Shown: in pieces, positions 1 through 11,118 of the stretch
Layout of the letters: each line of letters opens with the position of its first letter
How positions within the stretch are numbered: the stretch's first letter is position 1
Origin: Sphacelaria rigidula
Taxonomy: Eukaryota; Phaeophyceae; Sphacelariales
Assembly (NCBI GenBank): GCA_964200075.2
Contig: CAXNAA020000572.1
Span: 1 to 20,081, forward strand
Length of the DNA: 20,081 nt
Reading direction: 5' to 3'
The notes under the pieces: model-generated
Seen by the model: only the letters and a program-made list of their open reading frames with translations
The model's database searches: none
Told to the model about the DNA's origin: nothing
Made by a program: the position numbers and the translations under genes

Positions 1-321
1 CTTAAAGCGAATGATCAAAGCCACTCTCAATCGTATCATATACTCTCAATCTCACGAAAACACTGTTAGACGAGAAATTCGAGCGGGGACTGCAAGTAGA
101 GAGCGAGTACATGCTTTGTTCCCCAGGAGAGTACCCTGCTTCTTCCATTGATAGTCTCAGCGATCATCAGTAGCAAGCCTTGTAGACGTCTACATTTTTA
201 TGTGGGTATGGAAATGTCTCATTGATCCCGTTGCCGCTTCCAACTGTGGATGCGCAGGCCTGATTAAACTTGGCACGTGGTAACCCTCAACAAAGAACAA
301 GGGGACAACGAACAAATAACC
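1..321. other. Upstream flank of the PP2A B'' gene, no gene recognised
   Basis: No coding exon, RNA gene or clear TATA element is recognised here. The frame that runs into the first exon is closed by a TAA at 265-267. The first ATG of that open frame is at 322, so any additional upstream coding exon would need an acceptor between these two points, and none is convincing. The stretch presumably carries the promoter and 5' untranslated region of the gene that follows; this is inferred from position only. Confidence 0.4.
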
Positions 322-3300
322 ATGGGCATCTTGGGCTCGCCGCTACCAGCTCTTGAACATGTTTCAAGTGCTAGAGTGAAGATGGACGAACTCTTAGTTT
401 TCTGGGTGAGCCAAAAGGAGACCGACAAGCTCCTGAGAGGCTACCTCGAGGCTGTGGCTGCTGATCAGCCGCTGGACAAGCCGGGTTCTTCATGCCTCGT
501 GCAAACGCTGTCGTCACCGTCGTCCTCAACGTCGCTGCCATTGTCACCTCGGTCACTTTCCCCGCTGAAATCCCCCGGTGGTCCTGGCACAGGCCCCGCA
601 GGGTTGGCGCATCGATCGTCGACCTCAAAAAACAATTGGTCACCGCATCCGTCTTCGCGCTCGGAGAGGTTTGAGCGATTTCATTCCCCTGAGAAGAGAT
701 CACCTTCCCGTTCATCTGGAGTTTCAGAAGAGAGTTCACGCTCTCGCCCTCTCGACGCTTCTCTCAAGGTCACGGACGAAGGCCGTGCGAGAGTGAGAAG
801 AGCAGATATTCCACGCTTCTGGGTGGAGGGAGAGGGCGGACGAGGGAGGGGCCGTCCAATCCCGTGCGACTCTTTAGAGGCCCGGCGTCAAGAGATGGAG
901 CGACTTTTTGAAAGACATCCTGACGGACTTGGAGTGGATGACTTCGTTCCCGTCACCAAGACGCTCTGCGGGTTCCCGAGCTTCTTCAACGCCGTGCTCT
1001 TCAAACGTATATTTGCCCGGACACAAGTTAACTCAGCCGCACAAGCCCAAGGCGAGCATAAGGGATTGCCGGGAGGAGAGGGAGGAGAGGGCGCTGGATC
1101 AGGTGTTGGAGCTGATGAATTGCCCGCCGACGCGCGAATACCCTTGGCTCTCTTCGAAGAGTTTTGGAAAGATGAGATCGAAACGTACGATTACATCGAC
1201 AGGTTCTTTCGCCTGGTCAAAAAAACCGAGAACAGCTTCATCGAGAAGGTAAGAGCCTCCATATAAGTAAATGGTAGCAAGGCCTTGATACGAGTCACCA
1301 GGTTCCTCACGGAGACAGCGACAGGCTACTATTTCGAATGTCAATGTCGAGGTATGCCTCAGCCTGTCTGGCACTGCATTTCTCGAGACCTCAGTGGTCG
1401 GAAGCAAGCCGGTTGTTCATTGTGTCGTGACCATCGGGCAGAAAGCTGTGGAGAATATTTCGTTGTCGCGGAAGCGAAAAGAGACGGGGTCTCATTCCAT
1501 TTCCGCACCATACCTGTCGCCTACGTCAGTCAGATCTATGATGGGAGTGGTCCTAGAGTAGAACGGTTCCGTCCTGCTTGACGGAGAGGAGTGTTATTTG
1601 TTGTGCCTGACGTGCCCGTCGTACCCGTTGTCATCCCGTGTCGCGGAAATCGAACTGCCATGATTCCAATCCATAGATATTATAGAAGTGAAACAACATA
1701 CCACCCTCTACTTTGGAAACACTGAAAGAGATTCTGTTGACGTAGTTCACAAACATGTATTTAATACGAATTATACATGTATTGCGTTGAAGCGTTGAGG
1801 TGCTAGTCTGATGCTCTGTGATGAGCTTGCAGCGACCATGGACAACGTGTTAAGCCGATATTAATATGTATTTTACGTGCCGAAACGCGCTTGGAAACCG
1901 ATGTTGGCATTAATTTATTCTGCGGGAGCAATGCAGGATGACCTGCAACCGTTCATTAGGGAGTTACTCCTGTACCACCCAGGATTGGAGTTCCTCGAGG
2001 CCCACCCGGACTTCCACCCCAAGTACGCCACAACGGTCACGACTAGAATATTTTACATCGTCAACACGAGGTAAGTCTGTCCATCAAACGTCCTCCAGTC
2101 GGTGGTAATCGTCGATATCATGCACTCCGATGTCCGATCAAAGTGTTGGCATAAAAAATGAACGCATACCAATAAGACAAGCCCGTGGAAAAAATGGCGT
2201 CATTCCTGGAGTCCACTACTGAGCACGCTGAAGTCTCGGGTCGTTGACTGTCATGAACGCAGTTTCATTGGCGCCAGTTGTGGGAGTCCGCCGAGCGGTC
2301 GTACTTTCTCCAGCTACGCCTAGTGGAACGTAGTGCCGTCTCCGACGCTGTATGTTTTTGTGGATCGCACAGCGAAGCTTTTAGAACGAAGCGTTGCGTT
2401 TTTGCTCAAACATGCGCGGGATGGCCGTCTTGTGGACTGTGCTTACATTCCAGTCATGGGCATGTCGCGTGTGTTACTCGTCGTAAGTCATCATACCTGT
2501 TGCCACACCCTCCCCGTTGTTACTTTGTCAGTCGGTGTGGCCGTATAAGTCAAGGCGAGCTGCGGAAGAGCAATCTGGTGGAGGTATTCAACACCGTTGA
2601 TGAAGAAGAGGACATTAACAAGGTATTTACACACTGCAGCTTGAGACCTTTGCGAACGCGACACAAACCCTGACACGTCAATTTGCTCACGGCAAAGTAT
2701 GTGCACCTGTTTCTGATCAATACACAGGTCACGGAGTACTTTTCATACGAGCACTTCTATGTGGTGTTCTGCCGCTTCTACGAGCTTGATGCTGATCGAG
2801 ATGGGCGATTAAGTAGAGAGGATCTCATGAAGTACGGCGAGCACGGGCTAAGCCACCTCATCGTGGATAGGTGTGTCTTGCGACTGTATTTTAGTGATAT
2901 GGGGGGCAACCACCTTCGTTGCTCCAGAAACACTTTTATCTTGTGTGCACCAATCGGCGGGCGAATACGTGGGAAGTCCTGGTGCTATCCATCCGTTACA
3001 TAGCCATTGCTACAACATTCCTTTCCTTGGTTTCACACACTTCGCAATTGAGCGTGCTGCCCGCCATCTGAGATGGACTCAGAACACATCCGCTTGTGTG
3101 GGCAGGACCCCATATTTGTGGTGAACCTCGTTTGTTGAAATGACTTCAATTAAAAGAAACTCCCGGGAAATTTCAGGTTCAGCCTCGACTACTAAACGCA
3201 TTCGCATCATCACCACTGACAATGAGGAACTGGAAACACGACATGAAGAAATAAATCAGACACTTGACCAGTGCCACAACACCACGGGGTGTTCCTGTGA

Positions 3301-5889
3301 AGAGAAAAAACAACCGCAGCGGAACCCAGGAGTACGGGCGATGCACGTGCATAACGTACGCATAACGACCTGTCGATTCCTGGACTCGTGCTGGGGCCGC
3401 ATCATTACCTTTGGCACGGGCGTGATCATGTAGTTGGGGGGCACGGCTTGCTGAAGATGAACGCTCGACAGTTGTCCATTGTCGTCACGATAATAAACCA
3501 CAGATGATGTTCGAGTCAGATCGAGAGAGAACACGCTCCAGGTCGTCCTGTTTCGTATTATGGCAGACGACCCCCTACCTGCGGCGGCGATCTTGTATCC
3601 AACTATATATACGAAAAATCAAGTACAGAATGCTTTCGTTGTCAACTTGTGGATGGTGTGTGCCGCGTTGCACTTCAACCTCCACATTCGAATTAGGATT
3701 CAACGCCGCTGGCCTTGCCTCTCCTCTCAACGGTGACTCTTGTCTTGCATACCCACGTGCGAAATAAACATTAGTTAACTTTCCCTCTAAGTGACCTACC
3801 TCGTCGCGTGATTAATTTTACCGTGAGCCAGGATCATGTCGGTAGGCCCACGTCCGTTTCCACAAGGACGGCGAAACGAGGATGGGTCTGATCCCAGAGC
3901 CACGATGACCTACGAGGACTACGTGTACTTTATGTTGAGCGAGGAGGACCGAGGCAACGAGCACAGTGTACGGTACTGGTTCGCGTGCGTCGATCTTGAC
4001 GGCGATGGGCGCATAGGGCACATGGAGATGCGCTTGTTCTATGAAAGTCAGGTAAACGAAAAATGGTTTGTTGAAGAATGGGTGTTCAAAAGTTGCAGTG
4101 TACCTGGCGTTTAATCCAGAATGAAGACGAGTTGAAATATCGTGTTGGCAGCTTCTGTTGTTTCTTTGCATCAAACGTCTTTTAGCATTCGTTTGGTCTA
4201 GCTTGCCCTCTCGCACGCGCTCCCAACTCCCAGGGTTATGATGCTGAGCCACGGTGCTTCGACGTTCATACTTTGCAGTCGTTTTGCATATTTCAGCAAG
4301 CGCAGATCAAGTATACCTCGTCCCACGTGTATTTGTTGGAGTGAGCTCGCGCCGTGTTTAATTTCCCCACCCCAAGCTACTCAATAGTGGACAAAATCGT
4401 AATAAAGCATTCGTTCTTTTGGGGGTGCAGGTACATCGCATGGAATCTTTGGGGCACGAGGTGGTGCCATTTGAAGATGTGGTCTGTCAAATGTGGGATA
4501 TGCTGAAGCTCGGCGACCGCGTCCACGTAACTCTCCAGGTGTGCATCAATTTCCACAGGAGCCTGTGAAACGTGTTATGCTGTATTTGTACGGTATTGAT
4601 TGTCGCGCTTTATACTGACCACCCATGGGTCCGGCCGTGGTCGCATGATGGACGTACCCAAGAAAAGCAAAACTGAAACACTCCTTCAAGAAAATGAAGG
4701 AGCAGGAAAAAGTGGAACAAAACGACATAAGTAGACCAAGACGTGAGGAAGAAACGAAGGAGAAAATTCAACAAGAGCAAAACATGGAAAGAGATGACCG
4801 ACCTTCGAAAAAAAAAAAGGAGTAAAATAAATAAACGACATGAAGTAATTCAAAAAGGAAAAACCCAAGGGATTCAGGGCAGCAAAGTAGATACAGACAT
4901 ACACCAGTGGGCACCGCAGAGCCACTGAATGAGGATATAATCAACAGCCGATACGAGCAGACGGGATACTTCGATTGGCGGCCCTCGACGCATCGCCCTC
5001 TCGGTTGTGGCGGCGGTATGCCCACACGAAAGTGCTGCCAGATCCGTTCTAACCACCACGAACGACCATAACAATACTAAAGTTTTGGTTCCAGTATTGC
5101 GTGCCCCCATCACCATTGCCGAAACAACTTTTGCATACCGTCGTTATACAGGACTTCTTGAAGCCAGAAGCTTTGAAGGTCGGAGGGGTGTTCTTCGATG
5201 CCCTTTTCAATCTCAACAAATTCATCGGATTTGAACAACGAGATCCGTTCGCGGAGCGGCAACGGAGGAATGACCCTTTTGAAACGGACTGGGATAGGTG
5301 AGGACGTGAACTTGAACCACTGCCAAAATGGATTGCGACATGTTGCTCAATGAACTTGCGCGCGTTGGACATACAATCTGCTGCACTCTTGTGGAACGAA
5401 ATGTAGGTCTGAAAAGTGTCGTGTTCTTCAGGCTTATTTTGCCGACTTCGCTTCGGAACACGCGACGTCACTGTGGCACATGTGGGAAAATCGAAGATGT
5501 CAACCGGCATCTCATCATAATATTGTACCGTACAACTTACTAGGAATCCATTGATCATACTTCCTCAGCAAGGTTTCCTTACTCAGAGTCATCCTTCAAC
5601 TCACCCTAAAGTAAGCTGCTTTTGTTGCGTCCAAGTAGTGGCCGGGGCGATCAAGGCGTGAATTCGTGTCACGTTCGTAGATCCATACTAACGAAAAAGC
5701 ATGCGCTCTATCGGCAGATTCGCTTTTCATGACTACAACCGGTTGGCTGCAGAAGACGAGAGAGATGTGGGCGATTCAACGGATATGGACGGAAGTGACG
5801 ATTGGATTGTCACCGATGATGATGAAGATAACGATGACGTGTTGGGCAGGCTGGGGCAAGACGGTGCGACAGTCGAGGCGCCATTCTAG
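322..5889 (+). CDS. PPP2R3: PP2A regulatory subunit B'' (PPP2R3 family), 8 exons
   Basis: Calcium-binding B''-type subunit that directs the PP2A scaffold/catalytic core to substrates. Exons: 322-1248, 1937-2070, 2532-2622, 2728-2870, 3832-4051, 4431-4538, 5152-5297, 5718-5889. All introns are GT-AG and phases agree, giving 646 residues. ATG 322 sits in ACCATGG; ATG 382 (residue 21) is a second possible start. Residues about 55-145 are Ser/Pro-rich and probably disordered. The B'' core starts near IPRFW (163-167). Family-typical motifs follow: [75 protein letters not shown] and [15 protein letters not shown]-hand loops are at 405-416 and 486-497. The C-terminus (about 604-625) is Asp-rich. An insertion rich in Gly/Glu/Ala (about 236-271) interrupts the N-terminal half of the core. 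The closest remembered relatives are plant B'' subunits, then human PPP2R3A; FASS/TON2 and PPP2R3C fit less well. Family assignment is firm; exact start is less sure. Confidence 0.93.
2788..2823 (+). other. EF-hand loop 1 of the B'' subunit
   Basis: Twelve-residue loop [12 protein letters not shown] within exon 4, with Asp at positions 1, 3 and 5 and Gly at 6. Position 12 is Asp rather than the usual Glu. Human PPP2R3A, as remembered, also ends this loop with Asp but lacks the clean Asp/Gly pattern at 5-6, so this copy looks better suited to bind a divalent ion. Whether it prefers calcium or magnesium cannot be read from sequence. Confidence 0.85.
2871..3831 (+). other. Intron 4 of the B'' gene (961 bases), empty
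   Basis: This is the longest intron of the gene. The donor is GTGTGT directly after GATAG; the acceptor is GCCAG before GATCATG. The split codon rebuilds Arg in VDRIMS, which matches the conserved RIFS stretch of B'' proteins and supports both ends. No nested gene, transposase or repeat was recognised. Short open frames inside carry no known motif. Confidence 0.7.
3992..4027 (+). other. EF-hand loop 2 of the B'' subunit
   Basis: Canonical twelve-residue loop [12 protein letters not shown] within exon 5: Asp at 1, 3 and 5, Gly at 6, Ile at 8 and Glu at 12. It follows YWFACV, the conserved lead-in helix of B'' subunits. All expected calcium ligands are present. Confidence 0.92.
4660..4870 (+). 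other. Purine-rich tract in intron 6 of the B'' gene
   Basis: The + strand is strongly enriched in A and G for about 200 bases, including an A11 run near 4808. It reads as Lys/Arg/Glu-rich peptide in one frame, but that is a composition effect: the conserved protein reads straight across the flanking exons without it. It lies inside intron 6 (4539-5151) and may simply be low-complexity DNA. Confidence 0.5.
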
Positions 5890-6185
5890 CACTGCCCGAC
5901 AATTTTGTCTCCCATGTAGACGGCATCTGCGGCATGCAGTGTGTTTATTCGCCTATTTTGAGCGGTATAAATATGAAAAAGCAGTCGATGTAGTATGCCC
6001 CCGCCCTTTTCAGCACCAAAAATGTCTTCATTTGTGTCCCCTTCCCCGCGTCGCGGTCGCGTGATGTTGATGAAGGATCTGTCGTCCCGTTGTGCGTTGT
6101 TGCTCCGCGAGAGTACTGCGAAAGTAAATGTCTTCAAAATGTAGAAATAATAGATTACATTTTCTAGTAGACAACAAAAACAATG
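5890..6185. other. 296-base gap between two convergent genes
   Basis: The B'' gene stops at 5887-5889 and the eIF2B delta gene on the other strand stops at 6186-6188. Both 3' untranslated regions and poly(A) sites must lie here or run into the opposite gene. No AATAAA is present on the + strand in the gap; AT-rich patches occur near 5965-5985 and 6130-6180. No further gene was recognised. Confidence 0.6.
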
Positions 6186-8826
6186 TCAGTACTTGTCGTC
6201 CTTGTCCTCTCGTAGCGTCATCTCCCGGATTAGTACTGGCACAGAAGTTGGTGGTAGGAACCCAAACTCGGTGATGACGAGTGTCACGTGTTTGATGGGA
6301 GTGAGGTCGTAGCGAAGATTCAGCAGCGTGAGGCTGCGAGAAATTGGGCAGCGACGGACGGACAGGTACACAGTTAAGGGGCACTTATTTAATATTACAC
6401 GTCGTTAACTGTGCTCGCGAAATTGTATCACATTATGACATTTATAGCATTTCGATGCATGGTCTGCGTCTTACTTGGGTAGCGTCTTGAACTCTCGAGT
6501 GTCCCCGCTCGCCGCTGACAGCAAGTCGACGGGGTTGCCCAGCTCGTTGTACACGATTGAATCAAGTTGGCTCTTCTCGCAGAACTGTTGGGGACGAACA
6601 TACGTTACAGTAGTCGGACAGTCACAAATTACATATCTCAACCACAGATGATCATTGTCGTAGGAACAACCGAAAGCAAACAAATTCCTGCTATTTCGAC
6701 CGGGACGAGCAATCCTTTGACAAGCATCTCACACCCCTGTATCGTAACCCGATAAACCGCTGCGATCGAGTTATGGAGTTACCAATAATATACAACGCAT
6801 ATGTAACATCCCGCGTATAAATGACTGCTACATGCCTCGTTACATGGCTGCCCGCATTGCGTTGGCTCATACCCATGTCTTGATACTACTGTATTGGTGC
6901 TCTTTTGCCAGTCACGAAGCAAGCGTGATCAACTACAGAAAATTCTCACCTTGTAAGTCTCACAGCAGAACATGACGGGGAGGTTGTGCGAACGAGCCAT
7001 CATGGCCACGACCGCCTGCAAGCAGTGGGAGGAGTGAGTGCCCAATGGAAGACGGGCTCTGTTATGCTCACGTGCTGTGTTCACGAAAGGGGACTCGCAC
7101 CAGTTGTCAAACTAAGCGCCCGCTTGCTTCGGAGAAGATGGCAAAAGACGCTGAAATTACAACACTGGCATATCTCACCGTTCCGACCCTTGATAGCACG
7201 GTCCCGTTCGACATCATCGCCGAGGCCCCAATGAAGACCTTCGTGACTTCCTGCACAAGCGAAATAAAGATAGTCTCTCATTAGCCAACGCGCGTTTCCA
7301 ACATACAATTGGCAGCAGGCAAAATGTATCCTTGTCCCATTTTTGAGCACAAACTGGCGGTCGATCAACTCAAGTGCGAGAAGTACAGAATCATAACGGG
7401 ATGGAGAGCACTCACCCTCATGATGTACGAAATCGCTGTGAGAAGAACGTATGTGCAAGGGACACCTTCTGCTGATAGAGTGTCAGCCAGCTGCCTTCCC
7501 TCCACTCCAGGCAGAGAGTCTACGATGATGACTCGGAAAGACCCTCGCTTCACCCGCTGTGCGGACACCAGAATGCTTTCAACCAATGACGACCTGCACG
7601 ATAGAAACACGGAGGTTGTCGCTGGCAGCACTACTGTACATATGTCAAATCTCCACACCAACTGCGGCTTCAACGAAGATCGCGACAAGTACCTGTCTAT
7701 TGGTTCAAGCAATTGTGGGGGTCAATAAACTATTTAGAGTACAACGCCCTTGAAGTGCTCTTCGGATGTCTAGCACTGAAAATTGTTTGCGGTGATGCCG
7801 AGTTCCCGAACCGGGGGACAAGTGGTGTCATGCAACGGTAGGTGACGTTGGGAACCGAAACTTAACGGTGTCTGGATAAAAGGCGTACCTGCCGTACGTG
7901 AGAATAACATCCCCCTCTCTGATCTTGGTGATGGCGTTCTTGCCGATCTCAGCTGCAGCCAAAGTAATCCGAATGTTGATAAACTCGTTTATCTTATCGA
8001 TAATTCCTGCTTTGGCCTCGGCCTCAGGGGACGATGGAGGTGACTTTGCGATTATATTCCGAAGTGCCTTCGACAGACACGATGCAGCGGGCGAGATGCA
8101 ATCACAGGAAGAACAAGCGAGAAAAGTCATATCATCAGCGTCATAATTCTTCCGATCTACCGTTGAGTGATATGAACTTTCTGGAGCCATGCCACCAGAC
8201 TGCGACTCAGATCGGCACTCGATGACGGAAACGTCGCATACCAAAAGAAGAAAGCAAGACTACTCACCCAACACGCTAGATCGAAGTAGCCGGCGTCGAA
8301 CGGCCGCAGCTACATTTAGATATTGTCGGCTTGGATTTACGCATACCTTATGAGCGTTGCCCATGCTGAAAGAGTGGCCTCGACAGTCGATGAGGTATTG
8401 CATCATCGGTCGTATCTTCTTGTCTAAATCTCTGCTCAGCATCTTCATGGTATTGGCAAGGGAAGCAACGGGCGATGTGTGGCTCTCGTGAGTACATTGA
8501 GCGTTGTGGAGATCGCAACGAAATGTGAGAACAGAGCCAGAATGGACAGCGCACAACGGTAAATCGCAGTGGGCAATAACGCGAACATTGTGTGAGAAAA
8601 AAGTGTCAACGCACCTTGTCTGGAGGAGTAGCGTAGTCCATAACAACGTGCTTGAACGCCACCAACATTGCCACAGCTCTTGCCGTTGCTCCTGTCACCT
8701 CCCCGCTGGCATATTTGCGTCCCAACGTGACAATTGCGGGGTGGATCTCTCCCTGCTCATAAACACGATCCAGAGTTACAATCGGACAACGGGTACAAAA
8801 CCAGTCAACCTTCGACGACAGTGCAA
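6186..8826 (-). CDS. EIF2B4: Translation initiation factor eIF2B delta subunit, 5' end not located
   Basis: Regulatory subunit of the cytoplasmic eIF2B complex, which recharges eIF2 with GTP. Exons in transcript order: (8809 or 8826)-8615, 8442-8347, 8067-7889, 7593-7416, 7250-7179, 7015-6950, 6584-6475, 6333-6186. All recognised junctions are GT-AG and in phase, giving about 347 residues. Family motifs in order: GEIHPAIVTLGRKYASGEV, ARAVAMLVAFKHV, DYATPP, LSRDLDKKIRP, NAITKIREGDVILTYG, FRVIIVDSLPGVEGR, GVPCTYVLLTAISYI, SNGTVLSRVGT, RSHNLPVMFCCETYKF, YNELGNP, LRYDLTP, VITEFGFLPPTSVPVLIRE. The C-terminus ends in an acidic/basic REDKDDKY. Delta is favoured over alpha or beta by DYATPP, YNELGNP and the PPTSVPV ending. 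The upstream edge of the first exon is open: AAG before 8809 and CTGCAG before 8826 are both possible acceptors. The poorly conserved N-terminal part (about 170 residues in the human protein) is missing from the annotation; no break is seen in what is found. Confidence 0.92.
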
Positions 8827-10820
8827 CTGCAGACGCTCCACATTTTGGAACACCCATACTTGTGAGGAAACAGCGGGGTCGGATTTACATTCAAATCTTC
8901 CTGCACGATATGGCGGTGCATATTGCTTCATGATTTCACACATCTTGGATGACGTTTTGTTGGTGATTGAACTCATGGAATTGTGTTCGATGAAGCGTCT
9001 ATCAGAGCGTGCGCTCTAGTTCTATCCACCGTTAGATGGTCGGCGAGGGGAGGGATATGCAACCACAACGTGTATGAAATCCGAACAAGGACACGGACGG
9101 TCCTTCACCTTCCACCACATCAACTAGTTTCGAAGATGCGTGGTGATGAACACACAGATATGATTTTGAAGGCTCGTGGGTTGATGAAATACATCTTGTA
9201 GAACACGACGGAAATAACATCTGCACACTGCATCCCTGCGTCCGCGTTGCATTCACGTTTGGCTAGCGCTTCTTGCGAGTATCAACCACATCAAACGTAT
9301 TTTGTGCTTCACCCATTGTGGCACCCCCAAAACTGGCGGTAGCATGATAACACCAGACAAATACCAGAAGAGGGCGTTCGCTACTTCATCGTCTGATAAA
9401 CATGCGTCTACGCTTCTTTCATCGCTGAAATTTTGAAACGACCACCCACCAGATGTATGCAGGCAGTTGTACATGTCTAGCAGCTCATTGGCGTGGCTCC
9501 GCGTATCTACACAAGGGTGCCGATTAAGCACGAGTGACGTCAATTGAAATACGCGGCAGACGCACCTTAACCGCGGAAGGCACTCCTCTCTTGTACTCTT
9601 TGAGATGAGAAAACATGTGTACTCGTTTCTCCGGAACCCTGTTTTCGCTCGCCCCTCGCCTCTGCCGTTGCCACAATAAAAGACAAGATGCATGCACGGG
9701 AATATTGGAAATGATTGTTTACTTTGGTGTTGAAAAATCTGCGGCAAGCGGGCGCAGCATGCACCACTTATTACATGGTGAACCTTCCAAACAAAAGACA
9801 GAACAAAGCATAGAACACCTTCTCACTCTAGACTGTATGTGTCTCACATCTGCAAAAAAATCATGTGCCAGTTTAGAAGACTCCCCAAAACGTTGGCAGG
9901 TGTTGTGCCGGTTTGGGACGATTTTCCTGAACGTCGCCAGATATGTGTACCATCATCAACAGTGGCTGACGAGTGCCTTGGGGATGATACATGGCGCTAA
10001 TGCTGCCTCATCATATTGATGTGACGATCACAAAGCGGTGACTCGGTTACTTCTTCATGTTCAAGATTGGAGTGTGGTGGGGTTTGGATTTGTGTCTCGT
10101 TTGGTTTGTCTGCGTTGAGGGGGGAGGGGGGCGACAGTCACCCTCTTGTTCCGTGCTGCTACAGTATCTGGTTACTTCTGGTTTTGTACCTGTTGTTCGG
10201 CAGATTCGACCAACGCAACTTTTTCGTGCGTGTGCTGCACATGCGTATTCGACATTGAACTGAAATCCTTTCTTGAAACTCAAGTATACGTGTACACACG
10301 AATGACAGAAATGAATAGTACACGTTCATTCTCACATACTGTGCTCTCCGAAACACCATCATCACCATCGAAATGGAGACTGAGGTTCCACGGATATAAA
10401 GTACACAAGACGTTCGGCAAAGCTGTTTTTGGTATGCAAATAGAGCTGAAATTTTATACATACTTCCTCCGTCCCACACGTACAGTCGGTTATGTTCACG
10501 CAGCCCCTTAACCGTGTTCGACGCATTGGGCGATAATGCTCTTGAAATCTTCGGCGTTTTTTCAGTTGGATTTTTTTTCGAATCGTCATACGTCGGCGAA
10601 CGGTAGTGAAAAAATCACGCTGTCCGAAAATGGTCGCATTTGCTCCTATTCCGGGAGGGGGAAAACGAAAAAAAAAATCGTCCTCGCCGTCACTGGAATT
10701 TGATACTAGGTTGTCCCAGGCCTTAATAAAGGCCTCACTCTCGTATTCTACCGCCCTTTCGAACGTTCCCGCTCTACGCCGCGCTGTAACCCCGTTATGC
10801 TCCACATTTCAGTCGCTACA
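8827..10820. other. No recognisable gene; may hold unfound 5' exons of eIF2B delta
   Basis: About 2 kb without a recognised protein, RNA or transposon. The longest open frames on the - strand are 9253-9747 and 10362-10805. The second encodes 147 residues with a Phe/Asp patch (DGEDDFFFRF) followed by a basic stretch (RKKIQLKKRRR). Neither matches a family I know, and neither shows the Lys/Ala-rich helix usual for eIF2B delta N-termini. Because the eIF2B delta gene needs a start upstream of 8826, short 5' exons could be hidden here. Confidence 0.35.
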
Positions 10821-10840
10821 GGCTGGGCCGCCTAAGAAGC
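10821..10840 (+). repeat. 20-base terminal-type motif of the hairpin element family
   Basis: GGCTGGGCCGCCTAAGAAGC matches, with two differences, the reverse complement of about 11773-11792. It also matches 14304-14323 (GGCTGAGCCGTCTAAGACGC) with three differences. Both plus-strand copies are preceded by TACA. The motif sits at the outer edge of each of the two hairpin clusters, so it is read as an end sequence of the element family. Confidence 0.6.
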
Positions 10841-11118
10841 TCAGTTTCCTTGAGCCCGCTCTGACCGACGACGTTTCGCGAGTTGTGCCTACCAGGACAC
10901 ATGGTGGTAATCGGCAAGTCAGCGCGCGTCTTCAAATTCATGTAGCACTGCGATCCGACAAGGTATCATCAAACGAAATACCAAACTGTAGTCAAGTGCG
11001 AACGTGTATAGAGTTGAGGGTACTATGTGCGGCAGAATTAGCCAAAAGAAAACGGCTGATATTGGATTTTCGGTTACAGTCAGTTTTGTGCCGCGTGATG
11101 CCGCACAAGCTGTAGCAC
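10841..11118. other. No clear gene; sequence between an end motif and hairpin A
   Basis: A + strand open frame (10606-11115, 169 residues) crosses this stretch. It starts with a short basic/Ser segment (GGGKRKKKSSSPS) and shows no family motif. It runs over the end motif at 10821 and stops just before hairpin A, so it may be part of the mobile element or chance. No function is proposed. Confidence 0.25.

Noticed and set aside
277-321. Start of the B'' protein at GTG 277
   Set aside because: A GTG start is not credible for a nuclear eukaryotic gene, and an ATG in a good ACCATGG context follows at 322.
371-739. Open frame on the - strand across B'' exon 1
   Set aside because: It is a shadow of the conserved + strand exon and has no family motif.
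4743-4928. Lys/Arg-rich open frame
   Set aside because: It lies in intron 6 of the B'' gene, and its composition comes from a purine-rich tract. The conserved protein continues from exon 6 to exon 7 without it.
7309-7728. 139-codon + strand open frame
   Set aside because: It overlaps a well-supported eIF2B delta exon on the other strand (7416-7593) and has no motif of its own.
9253-9747. 164-codon - strand frame as the N-terminus of eIF2B delta
   Set aside because: The sequence has none of the Lys/Ala-rich helix or conserved lead-in of the family, and no in-phase junction to the 8615-8826 exon could be defended.
10362-10805. 147-codon - strand frame as a PIF/Harbinger-type transposase N-terminus
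   Set aside because: Only a loose resemblance in an acidic-then-basic pattern; no catalytic motif was found downstream.
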